DNA from: Porticoccus sp.
Lineage (GTDB): Bacteria > Pseudomonadota > Gammaproteobacteria > Pseudomonadales > Porticoccaceae
Reading direction: 5' to 3'
Assembly: GCA_018066715.1 (NCBI GenBank)
Contig: JAGPWA010000007.1
Location: 1 to 40,445 of the forward strand
Length of the DNA stretch: 40,445 bases
Part shown: positions 1 through 8,825 of the stretch, piece by piece
Numbering within the stretch: position 1 is the stretch's first letter
Layout: each line of letters starts with the position of its first letter
Position numbers and translations under genes: made by a program
Notes under the pieces: generated by a model
What the model was told of the DNA's origin: nothing
Databases searched by the model: none
The model's input: only the letters and a program-made list of their open reading frames with translations

Positions 1-987
1 AGGCCGGAGCTCTTCCATTTCCCCCCAACGCTCTCCGTAGGGAGGGTTACAAATCATTAACCCGTGATCAATCTGAGTATGGGTCGGTTTTTTAAAGGCC
101 GTCATGGGCTTGGGAATCACCCGAACCTGTTTATCAAGACCGGCGAACTCTATATTTTCCTGCGCAGCCCGAATGGCTCGAGAATCTTTGTCATAGCCAC
201 GTATTTCAGGCAGCGTTTTGGCGAGCCCCACCTGACAACGGTCTAGCGCTTCCTGACGAACGACCTGCCATAAATCGTCATCATGTAAAGACCACCCATG
301 AAAACCGAACTTACGGCGATTAAGGCCCGGAGCAATGTCGGCGGCTATCATCGCACCTTCAATCAACAGAGTTCCACTACCACACATGGGGTCGATAAGA
401 GCACCGCCCTGCTCTGCAATCTGTGGCCATCCCGCACGCAACAAAATGGCAGCAGCTAAATTTTCTTTAAGCGGTGCGGGGACCATGGCAGTACGATAAC
501 CGCGCTTGTGTAAGCTATCACCCGACATATCCAAACTGACATTGGCCTTATCTCGGGCCAAATGCACATTAATACGAATATCCGGATTCCGAAGATCTAC
601 ATCCGGACGGTCACCAAAGCTCTCCTTAAGTGTGTCCACCACGGCATCTTTAACCCGCTGAGCACCAAACTGAGTATGACGAATTGCATCATTGGATCCG
701 ACAAAATCCACGGCAATACTCTGCCGTGGTGTCAGATACTGGTGCCAGGGGATGGATTTCACACCCTCATAGAGATCATCGGCACTGCCAACATCAAACT
801 TATCCAGAGGCATTAGAATCCGGTTAGCCAAACGAGACCAAAGGCAAGCACGATAGCCAAATTCCAAGGGGCCCTCCGCGTATACACCCGCCACAGTGAG
901 CCTTACCTGATCAGCCCCAAGGGATTCAAGTTCACTAGCTAACAACTCTTCCAGCCCCTTCGGGCAACTGGCAAACCACTTCGTCAT
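1..987 (-). CDS. rlmL: RlmL (RlmKL) 23S rRNA guanine-N2 methyltransferase, 5' part only
   Basis: The start codon is the ATG read leftward from 987. The frame stays open for 329 codons to the window edge, so the C-terminal half is missing. The N-terminus reads MTKWFASCPKGLEELLASEL, the RlmL-type opening followed by a THUMP-like RNA-binding region. Then come the SAM-binding motif LIDPMCGSGTLLIEGAMIA (around residues 190-210) and, at the very edge, the N6/N2-methyltransferase motif NPPYGER. The family methylates G2445 of 23S rRNA; the full-length enterobacterial protein is about 700 residues and its C-terminal RlmK domain makes m7G2069. That second domain would lie outside this window. It is divergent from rmf, so both neighbours act on the ribosome. 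No strong Shine-Dalgarno is visible before the start. Confidence 0.93.
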   Translation of the reverse strand, partial: MTKWFASCPKGLEELLASELESLGADQVRLTVAGVYAEGPLEFGYRACLWSRLANRILMPLDKFDVGSADDLYEGVKSIPWHQYLTPRQSIAVDFVGSNDAIRHTQFGAQRVKDAVVDTLKESFGDRPDVDLRNPDIRINVHLARDKANVSLDMSGDSLHKRGYRTAMVPAPLKENLAAAILLRAGWPQIAEQGGALIDPMCGSGTLLIEGAMIAADIAPGLNRRKFGFHGWSLHDDDLWQVVRQEALDRCQVGLAKTLPEIRGYDKDSRAIRAAQENIEFAGLDKQVRVIPKPMTAFKKPTHTQIDHGLMICNPPYGERWGEMEELRP

Positions 988-1002
988 AAGGGAATGTCCC
1001 GA

Positions 1003-1028
1003 GTGCCCTTAGTTTTCAGTAAGGACAC
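1003..1028. repeat. Inverted repeat in the rlmL 5' leader
   Basis: Arms GTGCCCTTA (1003-1011) and TAAGGACAC (1020-1028) pair over 9 positions with one mismatch around an 8-nt loop. It lies 16 nt upstream of the rlmL start, so it could be a leader hairpin in the rlmL mRNA or an operator. No U-tract follows on either strand, so it is not a typical terminator. Confidence 0.35.
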
Positions 1029-1313
1029 ATCTATAAATTTTTTTGTGAATGTACGTGAGTGCACCAAAGCATCGCACGGATAATCGCTGCCTACAAAACC
1101 AATCTAGCCATTAGCGATGAATTTATCTCTAGAAAATTCAACGCCAGTACCAAAGATTTACTTTCTAATTACTAAAGAGTATTAAACCCCACCCTTGATA
1201 GACAAATTAAATCTTCGACAGTGCCTCCTGTTTTTGATGAACTAGGTTGGCTAAATAAAACTAATACTACCTTTTACCACTGCTTTTTGACTAAATACAG
1301 TGGTCAGTCCATC

Positions 1314-1318
1314 AGGAG
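1314..1318 (+). promoter_or_regulatory. Ribosome-binding site deciding the rmf start
   Basis: AGGAG, 10 nt before the ATG at 1329. This supports the internal ATG as the rmf start rather than the in-frame ATG at 1221. Confidence 0.6.
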
Positions 1319-1328
1319 CTTACTCTCT

Positions 1329-1535
1329 ATGAGAAGACAGAAACGAGATTCTTCCCACCGTGCTTTTATCAAAGGTTATCAAGCTGGCTTCAACGGCCGA
1401 AACAAAACAACTTGCCCTCACTCAGAAGAAACCCCAGTAGCACAAGACTGGTGCAACGGTTGGCGAGAGGGCCGTGAAGACAACTGGAATGGCTATAGTG
1501 AACAAACCTCTCAACAAAAGGTTATGAGTCTATAA
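1329..1535 (+). CDS. rmf: Ribosome modulation factor (RMF)
   Basis: 68 residues beginning MRRQKRDSSHRAFIKGYQAG. The pattern (M-RRQKRD, GYQAG-xxGR, CPH, W-GWREGRED) matches E. coli RMF (55 residues, MKRQKRDRLERAHQRGYQAG) along its length. RMF binds near the anti-Shine-Dalgarno region of the 30S subunit and promotes 100S ribosome dimers during stationary phase and starvation. The start at 1329 is chosen because similarity begins exactly there and an AGGAG lies 10 nt upstream. The open frame extends 36 codons further upstream (to 1221) with no family resemblance. The protein is about 13 residues longer at the C-terminus than the E. coli form. A long structured 3' region follows. Confidence 0.93.
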   Translation: MRRQKRDSSHRAFIKGYQAGFNGRNKTTCPHSEETPVAQDWCNGWREGREDNWNGYSEQTSQQKVMSL

Positions 1536-1548
1536 TCAGTTTTTTAAT

Positions 1549-1566
1549 ATAGGGCTTGAACCCTAT
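1549..1566 (+). repeat. Small hairpin after rmf
   Basis: ATAGGG (1549-1554) and CCCTAT (1561-1566) form a perfect 6-bp stem with a 6-nt loop just after the rmf stop. It lacks a downstream U-tract; a T-run instead precedes it. It may be an mRNA-stabilising 3' structure. Confidence 0.3.
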
Positions 1567-1580
1567 TTAAGGCCTAATCA

Positions 1581-1642
1581 GGCTTTGAAGCGGCAGAGGT
1601 TCTTCTTTCGCCTCCGCCCGCTTCACAAGGCCGGATCCTTTT
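1581..1642 (+). terminator. Probable rmf terminator: long imperfect hairpin followed by TTTT
   Basis: Left arm 1581-1599 and right arm 1611-1632 pair over about 18 positions with one mismatch and small bulges around an 11-nt pyrimidine-rich loop. The core is GAAGC pairing with GCTTC and GAGG pairing with CCTC. A short T-run (1639-1642) follows on the + strand. It fits a terminator or a stable 3' end for the rmf transcript. Confidence 0.45.
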
Positions 1643-1663
1643 CGATTTAGACCATCAAATCAA

Positions 1664-1706
1664 GCTAGCTCCGTGAGGCTAGCCTTAATCATAAGGCACT
1701 GCCTTT
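1664..1706. repeat. Cluster of small, partly exclusive hairpins between rmf and gdhB
   Basis: Three inverted repeats occur in a row: GCTAGC (1664-1669) with GCTAGC (1678-1683); GCCTTA (1682-1687) with TAAGGC (1692-1697), a perfect 6-bp stem with a 4-nt loop; and AAGGC-ACT-GCCTT overlapping the previous one. The last two cannot form together. A fourth repeat, GTTCAAGTC with GGCTTGAAC (1748-1756 and 1770-1778), lies further right. Both flanking genes point towards this region. Confidence 0.35.
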
Positions 1707-1827
1707 CTCACATGCCATTTTGGCGGGTGAGGATATAGTAAGGCGCCGTTCAAGTCATGTGATATGCCCGGCTTGAACACGATATGCGCTGAACAGCCTA
1801 CGTTAAGAACCTATGACTGAAATACGG

Positions 1828-4800
1828 CTAGACCAAGCACACAGGTGGTGTATCCGGACGATTTTCTGTGGCCTGTACGATATCAAGAAGCTCTCTGAGG
1901 GCGACTGAGAACATAGCGAAATCTCGGCTGGGGGCATTGTGGAGTTCCTCGGTCATCTCAAGCCAACGCTTAATCAATGGACCCTGGGCCGCTTTCCAAA
2001 CATCAATGACACCATTGATGTCTGTAGCAGATTCGATACCGGATAATAGCGCACTGGCTAAACTGCGGCGCTGACCTTCCAAATCATCTACATACGACTC
2101 ACGGGCAAAATCTTCCCATTTTGTCGTAGGCTCAAGGTTCACGATTTGATCCGCAAACCAGTCTAGATCCAGCTCGACACTGATTCGATAGTACAACTCA
2201 AGTACCAAGCCCACCGGTTTGCCACTGCTGACAGCAATATCTGCAATACCAAAACCAAAATAGAGGAAATTAGAGCTAGCCACCAGCACAGCCACATTCT
2301 GCGGCACATTTAACGCAACTATCCGCTCTACTTCCTCGACCCAATCTTTTGATTGCTGTCGTGAAAACAGTGTTGGCAGCAACAACTGCAACTCCACTAA
2401 CATCGGTCTAAAAGCCGGTATTTCACGCTCTGGGCTGAGGCAGGATCGACGATTGCGAAGGATCCAGCGCGAGGTACGCCGACCCAGACGCATCAGTGCA
2501 TAAAACAACTCAAACTGTACGTCTGCGGGCACTTGATAATCCAAGGATTCCACTTGTTTCCAGACTCGATCCAGCCCAAGCACACCACGGACAACCACAT
2601 AAGCACGAATCACCTCATCAACCTCGGCGCCTGTGGAGGCAACCTGTCGTTGACAGAACGTCAACCCCATCACATTGACCACTTCGTTCACAATCTGATT
2701 AGTGATGATTTCCCGTCGCAGACTATGGCTCTGTACCTGTTGTAAGTATTCATCGACGAGTAGTGTTGGGAATGCACCAGCGATCGACTGTGCAACATAG
2801 CTGTCTTCCGGTAAGTTGGATTTCAACACCGCCTCTTTCAATAATATCTTGCCATAAGATACCAATACGGATAGTTCGGGGCGGGTCAATCCGGTGTTAC
2901 TTTTCTCTCGCTCCATCAACGTTTCATCATCGGGCAAATATTCCAGCTCACGGCTCAGCTCACCCGCAGATTCCCGCTTAGAAATGAAACGCCAAAACTC
3001 TGAAAAATCACTCTGACATTGGTAATAGGCGAGACTGATAGCCTGGGTTTGCCGATAATTATTCTGCAACACCAACTCCGAAATATTATCGGTCATCGTT
3101 ACAAGCAACTGATTCCGTTGCTCAAAGGTCATAGCTTCACTCTGAACCAACTCATTCAGTAAAATCTTAATATTGACCTCATGATCAGAGCAGTCCACCC
3201 CCGCAGCGTTATCAATAAAGTCTGTATTACAGGCACCGCCATTGAGAGCAAACTCAATACGCCCTCGCTGGGTCACGCCCAAATTACCGCCCTCACCAAA
3301 AACTTGGCAACGTAGCTCTTTACCGTTAACCCGTAGAGCATCATTGGCACGATCCCCGACATCCTGATGGCTCTCACCCGATGCTTTGACATAGGTGCCA
3401 ATACCACCGTTCCAGATCAGGTCAACCTTTGCTTTTAGAAGTATATGAATCAACTCATTTGGCCCGAGCTGCTCCTCAGTAATACCAAAATACTCCCTAA
3501 TTTCGGGGGACAACTGAATAAACTTGGCATCGCGCGAGAACACGCCCCCACCTTTAGAGATCAAAGAGGCGTCATAATCCTCCCAAGTGGAACGCGGCAA
3601 TTCGAATATCCGCCTGCGTTCGTCAAAACTTGTTGCCGCATCAGGATTGGGGTCAATAAAGATATGCTGGTGGTTAAACCCTGCGACCAGCAAAATATGT
3701 TCTGACATCAACATGCCATTACCGAAGACATCACCAAACATGTCACCAATACCAATCACGCTAAAATCTTCTGCTTGGGTATTTAGCCCCAACTCACGGA
3801 AATGTCGCTGCACTGATACCCAGGCACCGTGAGCGGTGATACCCATTTTCTTGTGGTCGTAACCATGACTGCCACCAGAGGCGAAGGCATCCCCCAACCA
3901 GAAGTCGTAGGCTATCGATATTTGATTAGCAAAATCAGAAAAGGTGGCCGTGCCTTTATCTGCAGCCACAACCAGATAGGGGTCATCAGCATCACGGCGA
4001 ACAACACAGTTAGGCGGAATAACAGCCCCCTCTACAATATTATCGGTAACATCCAGCAACCCCTGTATAAACAATTTATAGCAGGCAAGACCTTCCTGTA
4101 AAAACTCCTCTCGAGTTGCTTTACGGTCAGTTTGTTTTGAAACAAACCCACCCTTGGCACCCGTAGGCACAATCACTGAATTTTTTACCTGCTGGGCCTT
4201 AACCAGACCGAGAACTTCAGTACGGTAGTCCTCCAGACGATCAGACCAACGCAGACCACCCCGGGCGACCTTGCCCGCCCTCAAGTGCACCCCTTCCACT
4301 CGAGGAGAATAAACAAATATTTCGTACAGTGGTCGTGGCTCTGGTGCGTCGCTGAGTTCTATCGGCGATAGTTTCACCGACATATAGGACTTATATTTAT
4401 CATCGTCATCTGGCTGAAAGAAATTAGTTCGTTTGGTGGCATCAATTAGCTGTAAATAACTCCTCAGCACCTTGTCTTCATTCAGGTTGCTGACCAAATC
4501 CAATGCTTCAATAACTTTCTCATTGAGCCTATCAGCACGGCCATATTCTTCACTGCTCGAATCCACAATTTTGGGGTCAAACAAACAACGGAATAACGCC
4601 ACCAAATTGCGAGTAATCTCTAGATTAGATGCCAGCGTTGCTGCAATAAAGTTCTGACTATAGGTACTTCCAAGCTGCTTCATATAACGAGCATATAGCC
4701 GCAGCAAAGCCACTGTACGCCAGTCTAACCGCGCACCAACAACAAGATGGTTAAAGCTGTCGTTCTCTGTATCGCCATACCAAACTGCCTTAAAAGCATC

Positions 4801-6696
4801 TTGAAAGGTATTGCGAACAGCAGAGACATCCACTTCCACATCAAGACCAAACAATAGAGTGAAATCGTGTATCCATATTTCCTCACCTTCTACCGGGGAA
4901 ACCTGATACGGGTGCTCACCAATGACTCGAAAACCAAGGTTTTCCAGCATAGGAACCATGCTGGACAGCTCCAGTGGGTCAACGCGATGAAATACTTTAA
5001 AGTGCATGACATTGCGTTCTGCATCCATTGACTGATAAAAGCTCATGGTTATTTCATCTTCACAGGAAAGTGAATGAAATAGATCAATATCCTCCACTGC
5101 AGCACTGTGGTCAAAATGATCCTGATAGCTCGCAGGGAAAGCGTTGCGGTACAGGGCGAACATCTGACGCCCCTTCTCGCCGCCCCACTCTATTATCGCG
5201 GCCACTTTTAGGTCGTCGCACCAATCGCGCGTGAGTTTTATTATCTTTTCTTCAAGCGTCCGGTGATCTATTTGCTTATAGCGGGCAGAATTTATTCGTA
5301 GCACGTATTGAGTGCGCGCCAAAACTGATTCGGAGAAGTAAGTATTAAACTCAGCTTCGCTGGCATCTAACTCCCCCTTGAGGACCACTTCAATTCGTTC
5401 ACGAATTGAAGTGCGATAAATATCCCGAGGAATGTATACCAGACAATTGACGAACTTCTCAAATGGGTCTGCTCTCATAAAGAACTTAACCATTTTTCGC
5501 TCATTAATTTGCCAGATCCCCATCAGTGTTTGATGGAGCTCATCCACGGTGCAATTGAATAGTTCATCCCTAGGGTGCACTTCAATCAGCTGGCACATCG
5601 CCTTGTAGTCATGACCACCTTCGGGAAAACCGGTTTTGTCGAGCACCTGTAATACCCGTTGGCGGATAAGAGGAATCTGAAAGGGGCTCATGGTGTATAC
5701 CCGTGAGGTATACAACCCCATAAACAGGTGCTCACCAATGACCACACCCTTTTTGTTATAGCGCTTTAGGAGAATATAATCGGAGTAGGCTTGACGGTGC
5801 ACCCTGGAACGAAGCGAGGACTTAGTCAGTGCCATTGACACCCCATTCTTATAAAACGCTGGCCGACCGGGACTCAAATCACTTAATGCCGTCTCTGCAA
5901 CCTTAACCGGGTGACAGGAAAATATGCCTAGCTGTCGATCTCCCAGGTGCTCCAACTTTGGTGGCACTTGATTGTCTATGAACTTATATTCAGAACAACC
6001 AAGAAGAATATAGGCATCATCCCTCATCCACTCAAGAAAAGCCGCCAGCTCACAGTCCTCGTCTTGGGGCAAGTGACTGTTATTGCGCTTTACCTCACTA
6101 ATAGCCTCATTCAAGCGATGAACCATAGGTAAGAAGTCGTCGGTTACCGCTTCTACATCGCGAAGCACATCGATAATACTCTGCTCCAACTCCAGATGTT
6201 TTTCCTGTGAGCGATGATAATCCACGCCAATGGAAATCAGCGCCTCTTGGCAACTACAGGGGTCATCTTCATCCGCAAAGGCACTGACCAATGAGCCCTC
6301 CTCGTCGCGAAGGACATTGAGAACAGTGCTCTTTATCGTTTGAATCGTATGATTGCGCCGATTTAACTCAATGCGAACAGAATCCACCAAAAAAGGCATA
6401 TCTCGCTGGATAATAAAAATAGAGGTAGTAGCACAAACTTTTTCTTTATTCTGCTGCTCAGGGTTAAAGACTTTCACCTTGGGAAGGGATACGTCTACCT
6501 TACTGGTGAACGCCAAGAAGTTCTGGAGATAGTCCATGGCAATAGCAACAGGATCGCCCTCAAGTTCTTCTAAGGCGGGAAGATCAAAAATTTTGTGAGA
6601 AAACGAAAGAAGTTGCGCGGCTAATGGCGCTGGATATAGATCATTAATTTGTTTTTCAAGTTGCTTGAAAAATTTATCGTCAACTACTACTTCCAT
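1828..6696 (-). CDS. gdhB: NAD-specific glutamate dehydrogenase, 180-kDa class
   Basis: 1622 residues, the usual size of the large L_180 class of NAD-dependent glutamate dehydrogenase (EC 1.4.1.2). It deaminates glutamate to 2-oxoglutarate plus ammonium in amino-acid catabolism. The N-terminal ~700 residues are the long class-specific regulatory region. The catalytic core is visible from ARGGLRWSDR (~residue 814) and VPTGAKGGF (~residue 846) through DMFGDVFGNGM and GEGGNLGVTQRGRIEFA. The start at 6696 is preceded by a GGTGAG-type Shine-Dalgarno; no better start lies nearby. The gene stands alone, leftward, divergent from the MoxR operon. In Pseudomonas the orthologue is controlled by arginine, but no such site can be identified here. 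Cytosolic; no truncation or frameshift is seen. Confidence 0.96.
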   Translation of the reverse strand: MEVVVDDKFFKQLEKQINDLYPAPLAAQLLSFSHKIFDLPALEELEGDPVAIAMDYLQNFLAFTSKVDVSLPKVKVFNPEQQNKEKVCATTSIFIIQRDMPFLVDSVRIELNRRNHTIQTIKSTVLNVLRDEEGSLVSAFADEDDPCSCQEALISIGVDYHRSQEKHLELEQSIIDVLRDVEAVTDDFLPMVHRLNEAISEVKRNNSHLPQDEDCELAAFLEWMRDDAYILLGCSEYKFIDNQVPPKLEHLGDRQLGIFSCHPVKVAETALSDLSPGRPAFYKNGVSMALTKSSLRSRVHRQAYSDYILLKRYNKKGVVIGEHLFMGLYTSRVYTMSPFQIPLIRQRVLQVLDKTGFPEGGHDYKAMCQLIEVHPRDELFNCTVDELHQTLMGIWQINERKMVKFFMRADPFEKFVNCLVYIPRDIYRTSIRERIEVVLKGELDASEAEFNTYFSESVLARTQYVLRINSARYKQIDHRTLEEKIIKLTRDWCDDLKVAAIIEWGGEKGRQMFALYRNAFPASYQDHFDHSAAVEDIDLFHSLSCEDEITMSFYQSMDAERNVMHFKVFHRVDPLELSSMVPMLENLGFRVIGEHPYQVSPVEGEEIWIHDFTLLFGLDVEVDVSAVRNTFQDAFKAVWYGDTENDSFNHLVVGARLDWRTVALLRLYARYMKQLGSTYSQNFIAATLASNLEITRNLVALFRCLFDPKIVDSSSEEYGRADRLNEKVIEALDLVSNLNEDKVLRSYLQLIDATKRTNFFQPDDDDKYKSYMSVKLSPIELSDAPEPRPLYEIFVYSPRVEGVHLRAGKVARGGLRWSDRLEDYRTEVLGLVKAQQVKNSVIVPTGAKGGFVSKQTDRKATREEFLQEGLACYKLFIQGLLDVTDNIVEGAVIPPNCVVRRDADDPYLVVAADKGTATFSDFANQISIAYDFWLGDAFASGGSHGYDHKKMGITAHGAWVSVQRHFRELGLNTQAEDFSVIGIGDMFGDVFGNGMLMSEHILLVAGFNHQHIFIDPNPDAATSFDERRRIFELPRSTWEDYDASLISKGGGVFSRDAKFIQLSPEIREYFGITEEQLGPNELIHILLKAKVDLIWNGGIGTYVKASGESHQDVGDRANDALRVNGKELRCQVFGEGGNLGVTQRGRIEFALNGGACNTDFIDNAAGVDCSDHEVNIKILLNELVQSEAMTFEQRNQLLVTMTDNISELVLQNNYRQTQAISLAYYQCQSDFSEFWRFISKRESAGELSRELEYLPDDETLMEREKSNTGLTRPELSVLVSYGKILLKEAVLKSNLPEDSYVAQSIAGAFPTLLVDEYLQQVQSHSLRREIITNQIVNEVVNVMGLTFCQRQVASTGAEVDEVIRAYVVVRGVLGLDRVWKQVESLDYQVPADVQFELFYALMRLGRRTSRWILRNRRSCLSPEREIPAFRPMLVELQLLLPTLFSRQQSKDWVEEVERIVALNVPQNVAVLVASSNFLYFGFGIADIAVSSGKPVGLVLELYYRISVELDLDWFADQIVNLEPTTKWEDFARESYVDDLEGQRRSLASALLSGIESATDINGVIDVWKAAQGPLIKRWLEMTEELHNAPSRDFAMFSVALRELLDIVQATENRPDTPPVCLV

Positions 6697-6718
6697 GGTG
6701 TCTCACCGTTATTAGTTT

Positions 6719-6724
6719 ATTATA
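6719..6724 (-). promoter_or_regulatory. Candidate -10 box for gdhB
   Basis: A perfect TATAAT on the minus strand, 22 nt upstream of the gdhB start. No good -35 hexamer lies at the expected distance, so this is weak evidence on its own. Confidence 0.25.
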
Positions 6725-6854
6725 ATTAGTGACTTTGTTTACCTGCTCGCTCTTAAAGACATCCTCTACTACTCCCCGATTATGCGCCATACTTATGCAT
6801 AACTGAACTTCATCTGCCACCTATAGTCTAGGTTACCTTCCAGCGACGACCCAC

Positions 6855-6883
6855 TTGGGTTAATGCTCATCAGACAGTACAAT
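6855..6883 (+). promoter_or_regulatory. Candidate sigma-70 promoter for the MoxR/Bat operon
   Basis: TTGGGT (6855-6860), a 17-bp spacer and TACAAT (6878-6883), ending about 43 nt before the MoxR start. The -10 matches 5/6 of consensus; the -35 only 3/6. Confidence 0.35.
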
Positions 6884-6926
6884 TCCACGTCATAAATTAC
6901 CACTCACAAGAGAAGTATTTCAAAAC

Positions 6927-7886
6927 ATGAGCCAACAGCAAGCAATTAATGTATTACGCGACTTTCTCAACAGTCAAATTGTCGGCCAGCCCCACTTGAT
7001 TGACCGGCTAATTATCGCACTGTTGGCAGATGGGCACCTATTAGTAGAGGGTGCTCCCGGCTTGGCTAAAACTAAAGCGATTAAAACCCTGTCAGAGGGT
7101 ATCAGCGGAGACTTCCATCGCATTCAGTTTACGCCCGACCTTTTACCCGCAGACATTACAGGTAGTGATATCTACCGTCCGGAAGATGCCAGCTTTAAAT
7201 TTCAACCTGGGCCAATTTTTCACAATCTGGTGCTGGCTGATGAAATTAACCGAGCGCCGGCAAAAGTTCAGTCAGCACTTCTTGAGGCAATGGCAGAACG
7301 ACAAATTAGTGTCGGGCGTAGTACTTATCCGCTTCCCCAGCTTTTTTTGGTCATGGCTACCCAGAACCCGATTGAACAAGAAGGGACCTACCCATTACCC
7401 GAAGCCCAATTGGATCGGTTTCTGATGCATGTAAACGTGGACTACCCCGCAGCTGACGCAGAACGTGAAATTTTGAGCCTGGCTCGCAATGACGCCTTGA
7501 AAACCCCGCAACAAAATATTGAAAAGATCTCTGAAGCAACCCTCTTGGAAGCACGAAAGGAAGTACTTTCCGTGCATATGGCTGAGCCCGTTGAGGAATA
7601 TATTGTCCAACTCATCCTGGCAACGAGAAACCCTGCTCAATACGGTAACCAGCTGGAAAACTGGCTCGATTATGGCGCCAGTCCTCGGGCAACTATTTCT
7701 CTGGATCGTTGTGCTCGAGCCAATGCCTGGCTGAACGACCGAGACTATGTTTCACCCGATGATGTCCGTGCTGTGGCACATGATATTTTGCGACATCGCC
7801 TAATTCTTAGCTTTGAAGCTGAGGCCAATGGTGTCACCCCTGACCAGGTTATCGACACCCTGATTAGCTGCGTACCTTCTGCTTAA
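6927..7886 (+). CDS. MoxR-family AAA+ ATPase
   Basis: 319 residues, typical MoxR length. Walker A GAPGLAKT at residues 42-49, Walker B LVLADEINRAP with D105/E106, and the MoxR sensor stretch ATQNPIEQEGTYPLPEAQLDRF just after. The C-terminal lid contains the GASPRA motif. MoxR ATPases work with VWA-domain partners as chaperone-like machines that mature or insert cofactors into target complexes. The gene order (MoxR, DUF58, DUF4381, two VWA proteins, BatD) is that of the MoxR-proper/Bat group. It is first in the operon; the next gene starts 3 nt after its stop. Cytosolic. The client protein cannot be predicted from this sequence. Confidence 0.94.
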   Translation: MSQQQAINVLRDFLNSQIVGQPHLIDRLIIALLADGHLLVEGAPGLAKTKAIKTLSEGISGDFHRIQFTPDLLPADITGSDIYRPEDASFKFQPGPIFHNLVLADEINRAPAKVQSALLEAMAERQISVGRSTYPLPQLFLVMATQNPIEQEGTYPLPEAQLDRFLMHVNVDYPAADAEREILSLARNDALKTPQQNIEKISEATLLEARKEVLSVHMAEPVEEYIVQLILATRNPAQYGNQLENWLDYGASPRATISLDRCARANAWLNDRDYVSPDDVRAVAHDILRHRLILSFEAEANGVTPDQVIDTLISCVPSA

Positions 7887-7889
7887 TCG

Positions 7890-8825
7890 ATGACTCATAG
7901 TGATCACGACAATCCGGCTATTGCCGATATTTCGACGCTGGTAAAACTCCGGTTTGGCGCTCGAGACCTAAAATTCTTCCCCAGACTTATGGCGAAGAAT
8001 ATGGTGTTGGGTGGCCATCAATCACGTTTTCGTGGGCGGGGCATGGACTTTGAAGAAGTCCGTCAATATCAGCCGGGCGACGATATTCGCACCATTGACT
8101 GGCGTGTCACTGCCCGCACGATGACACCCCACACTAAACTGTTTAGTGAAGAACGAGAACGACCCGTTCTGATTGTCGTTGACCTGAGACACACCATGTT
8201 CTTTGGTTCTAAGGAGCTAAAGTCTGTCACGGCTTGCCAGGTAGCTGCAGCTCTGGCTTGGGCCGGGCTCAGTGCTAATGACCGCGTAGGCGGGCTAGTT
8301 TTTGGTGCTGACCAGCAATATGACATCCGGGCACGCCGCAGCCATCACAGTGTGCTTCAGTTGATCCATAAGTTACGAGACTTTAGTGAACAGCTCATCC
8401 ATGCGAACAGTAACCGGTATACGCTGGCAGACATGCTTGAAGATACCCGACGGGTAGCCATGCCTGGTTCCACGCTATTTCTCATCAGCGATTTCCATGA
8501 CCTTAATAAAGACTGTGAACAGCACCTGTTTGAACTGGCCCGACACTGTGATCTTAATGTCTGTCACGTACACGATGCGCTAGAAGCTCAACTCCCCCCC
8601 CCTGCTAACTATCAGGTGAGCAATGGCCACCAACGATTTAATCTAAATACCCGCGGGCCAGAACTTCGGCGACAATTTGAAAAGCAGTTCAAAGACCGCC
8701 TAACAAACCTAAAACACCTGTGTAGCCAATTGCGAATGGGCAACCTGTCATTCGAAACTTCGGTGCCCGTTCTTTCTGTCTTACAGCAAGCCTACGGCAA
8801 AAAAAATCCGGGACGACGCCGATGA
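7890..8825 (+). CDS. DUF58 domain protein (VWA-like partner of MoxR)
   Basis: 311 residues. The DUF58 signature GRGMDFEEVRQYQPGDDIRTIDW spans residues ~49-71, followed by a VWA-like fold starting at IVVDLRHTMFFGS. The metal-site motif DxSxS of active VWA domains reads D98-L-R-H-T here, so the first Ser is replaced and metal binding is doubtful. No signal peptide or membrane segment is apparent. DUF58 proteins are co-encoded with MoxR ATPases and are thought to link them to clients or to the membrane-bound VWA proteins. It follows the ATPase by 3 nt and overlaps the next gene by 4 nt (ATGA), so translational coupling is likely. Confidence 0.9.
   Translation: MTHSDHDNPAIADISTLVKLRFGARDLKFFPRLMAKNMVLGGHQSRFRGRGMDFEEVRQYQPGDDIRTIDWRVTARTMTPHTKLFSEERERPVLIVVDLRHTMFFGSKELKSVTACQVAAALAWAGLSANDRVGGLVFGADQQYDIRARRSHHSVLQLIHKLRDFSEQLIHANSNRYTLADMLEDTRRVAMPGSTLFLISDFHDLNKDCEQHLFELARHCDLNVCHVHDALEAQLPPPANYQVSNGHQRFNLNTRGPELRRQFEKQFKDRLTNLKHLCSQLRMGNLSFETSVPVLSVLQQAYGKKNPGRRR

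Larger units (their letters stand above)
988..1328. other. Divergent rlmL/rmf intergenic region
   Basis: 341 bp without a convincing gene, AT-rich between about 1030 and 1210. It must hold the leftward rlmL promoter and the rightward rmf promoter, but I cannot assign good -35/-10 pairs. An open frame beginning at 1221 is only an upstream extension of rmf and lacks family similarity. The rmf Shine-Dalgarno (AGGAG, 1314-1318) lies at its right end. Confidence 0.6.

Noticed and set aside
1221-1328. N-terminal extension of rmf from an ATG at 1221
   Set aside because: The 36 extra residues have no RMF similarity, and a good AGGAG precedes the internal ATG at 1329 where similarity starts.
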